Source of the DNA: Comamonas sp.
GTDB taxonomy: Bacteria; Pseudomonadota; Gammaproteobacteria; Burkholderiales; Burkholderiaceae_C
Length of the DNA stretch: 64,000 bases
NCBI RefSeq assembly: GCF_009360615.1
Contig: NZ_SPEY01000020.1
Coordinates: 124,001 to 188,000, forward strand
Direction of reading: 5' to 3'
The position numbers were made by a program, and so were the translations under genes. The notes below the pieces were generated by a model, which saw only the letters and a list, made by a program, of their open reading frames with translations, made no database searches and was not told where the DNA came from. This document shows positions 61,985 to 64,000 of this stretch, in pieces; position 1 is the stretch's first letter; every line of letters begins with the position of its first letter.

Positions 61985-62012
61985 GTCCGGCCATAGGCGA
62001 CGCGGACTTTTT
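61985..62012 (+). terminator. Probable terminator of the VOC gene
   Basis: GTCCGGCC (61985-61992) can pair with GGC plus CGGAC (to 62007) around a bulge, followed directly by TTTTT. Confidence 0.5.
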
Positions 62013-62390
62013 CCGGCCCGCAAGAGGCCGGGATTGCGTAGGAGGGCCGCTTCCTGCGATGCCGGTGTATCCACGCAATGGGGCATTGGCAGACATGGAC
62101 TTGGGTCATTCATGGATATGGCGTCTGTGCTTCTTCCTGTGTGTCGCCATTCTTGAGAAATCACGCAGCGGCGCGTGAATTCTGATCGAGAGCACTTTCT
62201 GGCCGGAAGACCGTTTGCACGCCTACGTCACCTTCAAGCTCTCGAAGCGGTGGAGCGAGGGCAAGCGGCAAATCGAGTCGGTCCCTGGTGAGGGATTGCC
62301 CGCTGCCTGCAGCAGCTCCCTGGTGCCGTTCGGACAAGCAGTGCGTCACAGCGCGAGCAGGCCGGCCCGGCCGGGCTTCGGTCAGGGTCG
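62013..62390. other. Gap between VOC and LysR 3
   Basis: No recognisable gene. A 77-codon minus-strand frame begins at 62394 and overlaps the LysR stop as ATGA, but its sequence resembles nothing known; I do not call it. Confidence 0.4.
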
Positions 62391-63320
62391 TCATGTCTCT
62401 TTCGCCGAACTGGAGAAGCCGCTTCGCTGTACATGGCGGGCCAGGAAGTCAAGAAATATCCGGGTCTTGAGAGGCAGGTGCGTGCGGTGCGGGTAATAGG
62501 CATAAAAGCCGGGAAAGCTCGCCCGATAAGGTTTCAGCACCTCGATCAGCTGGCCGGATTCGAAGGCGTCGCTCATGGATTCGCGCCAGCCGGTCATCAG
62601 ACCGATGCCGTCGAGGGCCGCGCGCATGCCCGTCTCGCCATGGTTGACGGTCAGCGGGCCGTTCACGGCGCGCTCGCTCAGTTTTCCGCCGATATTGAAT
62701 TCCCATTTGTAGACGGCGCCGCTGCTGCTCATGCGGTAGTTGATGCACTGATGCCGCTCCAGCTCGTCGGGGTGCTGCGGAGTGCCATGTGTCTGGAGGT
62801 AGGCAGGGGATGCGCCGAAGCACATGGTCAGATCCTGCGTGAGCGGCATCGCCACCATATCGCCCTCCAGCGATTCGCCATTGCGGATACCGATGTCGAA
62901 ACCTTCGCGCACGATGTCCACGAAGCCGTCGTCGTAGACCAGCTCGACATGGATGTGCGGATGGTGTGCAAAGAATTCCGCGAGCATGGGTTCGACCAGC
63001 ACCCTGCCGGCAGGGTGGGAGATGGTCAGGCGCAAGCTACCCCCTTCTACGCCGGCCTGGAGCTGAAGATCCTCGGTCGCCTCGCGCAAGTTGATGAGGG
63101 CCGGTGAAATACGCTCCAGATAGCTTCGTCCTGCCTCCGTCAGATTGACGCTGCGCGTGGTTCGATCGAACAGGCGGACATCCAGACGGGTTTCCAGCTT
63201 CTTGATGGTTTGGGACAGCGCAGCCGGCGTGACTCCCATGGCATGGGCCGCATAGGTCAGGCTGCGATGCTGGGCCACCTGCTCAAAGGCTGCCAGAGAG
63301 GCGAGAATTTCGGGCTTCAT
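62391..63320 (-). CDS. LysR-family transcriptional regulator 3
   Basis: 309 residues. Helix-turn-helix (about 1-60): LASLAAFEQVAQHRSLTYAAHAMGVTPAALSQTIKKLETRLDVRLFDRTTRSVNLTEAG, of the large CrgA-like group. The effector domain (about 90-300) has LRLTISHPAGRVLVEP and GFDIGIRNGE. Divergent from the molybdenum hydroxylase operon with a 15-bp dyad just upstream of its start. Confidence 0.92.
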   Translation of the reverse strand: MKPEILASLAAFEQVAQHRSLTYAAHAMGVTPAALSQTIKKLETRLDVRLFDRTTRSVNLTEAGRSYLERISPALINLREATEDLQLQAGVEGGSLRLTISHPAGRVLVEPMLAEFFAHHPHIHVELVYDDGFVDIVREGFDIGIRNGESLEGDMVAMPLTQDLTMCFGASPAYLQTHGTPQHPDELERHQCINYRMSSSGAVYKWEFNIGGKLSERAVNGPLTVNHGETGMRAALDGIGLMTGWRESMSDAFESGQLIEVLKPYRASFPGFYAYYPHRTHLPLKTRIFLDFLARHVQRSGFSSSAKET

Positions 63321-63331
63321 GCGGTCTATTT

Positions 63332-63346
63332 TTAAGTAAAGCTTAA
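63332..63346. promoter_or_regulatory. LysR-type box between LysR 3 and the hydroxylase operon
   Basis: TTAAG-TAAAG-CTTAA is a perfect 5-5-5 inverted repeat containing T-N11-A, the LysR consensus. It is 12 bp from the LysR start and 119 bp before the iron-sulfur subunit gene. Confidence 0.6.
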
Positions 63347-63464
63347 TAACATAGATAGATTGCGTGGCTTTTTCTTTTGCATTCTCTGGCGCACACTGCT
63401 CCTGCTTCGTGCCCCCATGCTGGTGCGGTAGTTCCCGTGTCGAAAAGTCCAGAAGAAAGCCCCC

Positions 63465-63929
63465 ATGCCTGTCAAATTCACTCTCAACGGCAAGCCCGTA
63501 TCGGCCGATGTGGATCCCTCAACGCCCATCCTCTGGACCTTGCGTGACACGCTGGGTATGACCGGAACCAAGTTTGGTTGCGGCATGGCCCTTTGCGGTG
63601 CATGCACCGTCCATCTGAACGGACAGGCCATACGATCGTGCATCACGCCCATCTCGGCAGCGCAGGGGCAGAAGATCAGCACCATCGAGGCGCAGGCTGC
63701 AGACAAGGTAGGCAAGGCTGTGGAGGATGCATGGGTGCGCCACGACGTGGCGCAATGCGGCTATTGCCAGAGTGGGCAGATCATGAGCGCCATCGCGTTG
63801 CTCAAGGGCAACCGCCGGCCCAGCGATGCCGATATCGATGCAGCCATGGCGGGCAATATCTGCCGCTGCGGAACCTATGCACGCATCCGTGCAGCCATCC
63901 ACGATGCGGCCAAAGACCTGTCGGCCTGA
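63465..63929 (+). CDS. Molybdenum hydroxylase [2Fe-2S] subunit (isoquinoline 1-oxidoreductase alpha type)
   Basis: 154 residues. The plant-ferredoxin cluster site has Cys39, 44, 47 and 59 (CGMALCGACTVHLNG) and the second [2Fe-2S] domain has Cys98 and 101 plus Cys133 and 135 (CGYCQSGQ, NICRCGTYARIR). It passes electrons from the molybdopterin subunit to a further acceptor. Two-subunit enzymes lacking an FAD subunit, such as isoquinoline 1-oxidoreductase and some aldehyde oxidases, have this small subunit. The next gene starts 20 bp downstream. Confidence 0.92.
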   Translation: MPVKFTLNGKPVSADVDPSTPILWTLRDTLGMTGTKFGCGMALCGACTVHLNGQAIRSCITPISAAQGQKISTIEAQAADKVGKAVEDAWVRHDVAQCGYCQSGQIMSAIALLKGNRRPSDADIDAAMAGNICRCGTYARIRAAIHDAAKDLSA

Positions 63930-63948
63930 AGAAGAAGGAGTACATCCC

Positions 63949-64000
63949 ATGCCTGTTCCTCAGCATTTTTTTGCAGACCTGCCCCAAGGCCTGCGCACAC
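63949..64000 (+). CDS. Start of the next hydroxylase operon gene (partial)
   Basis: ATG at 63949 is preceded by GAAGGAG, followed by 17 codons (MPVPQHFFADLPQGLRT) before the window ends. By position it is probably the large molybdopterin-binding subunit, but too little is visible to confirm. Confidence 0.5.
   Translation, partial: MPVPQHFFADLPQGLRT

Noticed and set aside
62161-62394. 77-codon minus-strand frame with ATGA overlap of the LysR 3 stop
   Set aside because: The overlap is suggestive, but the protein has no family likeness and there is no independent ribosome site; coincidence is more likely.
1-64000. CRISPR array, prophage or secretion-system genes
   Set aside because: I saw no regularly spaced repeats, phage structural genes or secretion components in the window.

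Overview
The window looks like chromosomal DNA of a high-G+C betaproteobacterium of the Comamonadaceae, most likely Comamonas. This is a judgement from a general porin with a C-terminal Phe, five Bug/TctC-type binding proteins, many LysR regulators and a DenD-type sugar-acid gene; no database search was made.

Layout. 1-16 kb is ordinary core genome: a porin, two identical tRNA-Pro(GGG) genes, an acyl-CoA hydratase/hydrolase, tex, an HDOD protein, a NarL-type two-component pair, a patatin, an AI-2E-type permease with a C-terminal GAF domain, and an iron alcohol dehydrogenase. At 17.1-18.3 kb an IS5/IS427-like element sits beside a decayed short-chain dehydrogenase. 18.5-33.6 kb holds three catabolic cassettes of similar design: one regulator (LysR, LysR, AraC), one or two periplasmic Bug proteins, and two to three enzymes from the cyclase, RraA, 2-hydroxyacid dehydrogenase, cupin, SDR, FAA-hydrolase and DenD families. 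No TctA/TctB membrane partner is present.

33.9-41.6 kb has nat next to a MocR regulator, a stretch of hydrolase pseudogenes, and an operon (epimerase, broken esterase, histidine phosphatase) divergent from a tetR gene. Its intergenic region carries two perfect and one degenerate copy of a 14-bp dyad; one perfect copy overlaps the -35 box of a good sigma70 promoter.

The most striking region is 43.4-57 kb. A tightly overlapping 11-gene minus-strand operon encodes three tandem solute-binding proteins, an Ldh-type and an FAD-type 2-hydroxyacid dehydrogenase, a class I aminotransferase, two polar-amino-acid permeases, their ATPase, a cysteine-dioxygenase-like cupin and a MetC-like C-S lyase. A separate gene just upstream encodes a second cysteine-dioxygenase-like cupin fused to four rhodanese domains, only one of which keeps its catalytic Cys. 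Together they suggest import and complete breakdown of a sulfur-containing amino acid or 2-hydroxy acid (inference).

The right end carries a fifth Bug protein, a poly-Gly lipoprotein flanked by about 1 kb and 0.7 kb without recognisable genes, a VOC protein, and a LysR gene divergent from the start of a molybdenum hydroxylase operon of the isoquinoline 1-oxidoreductase type, which runs off the window.
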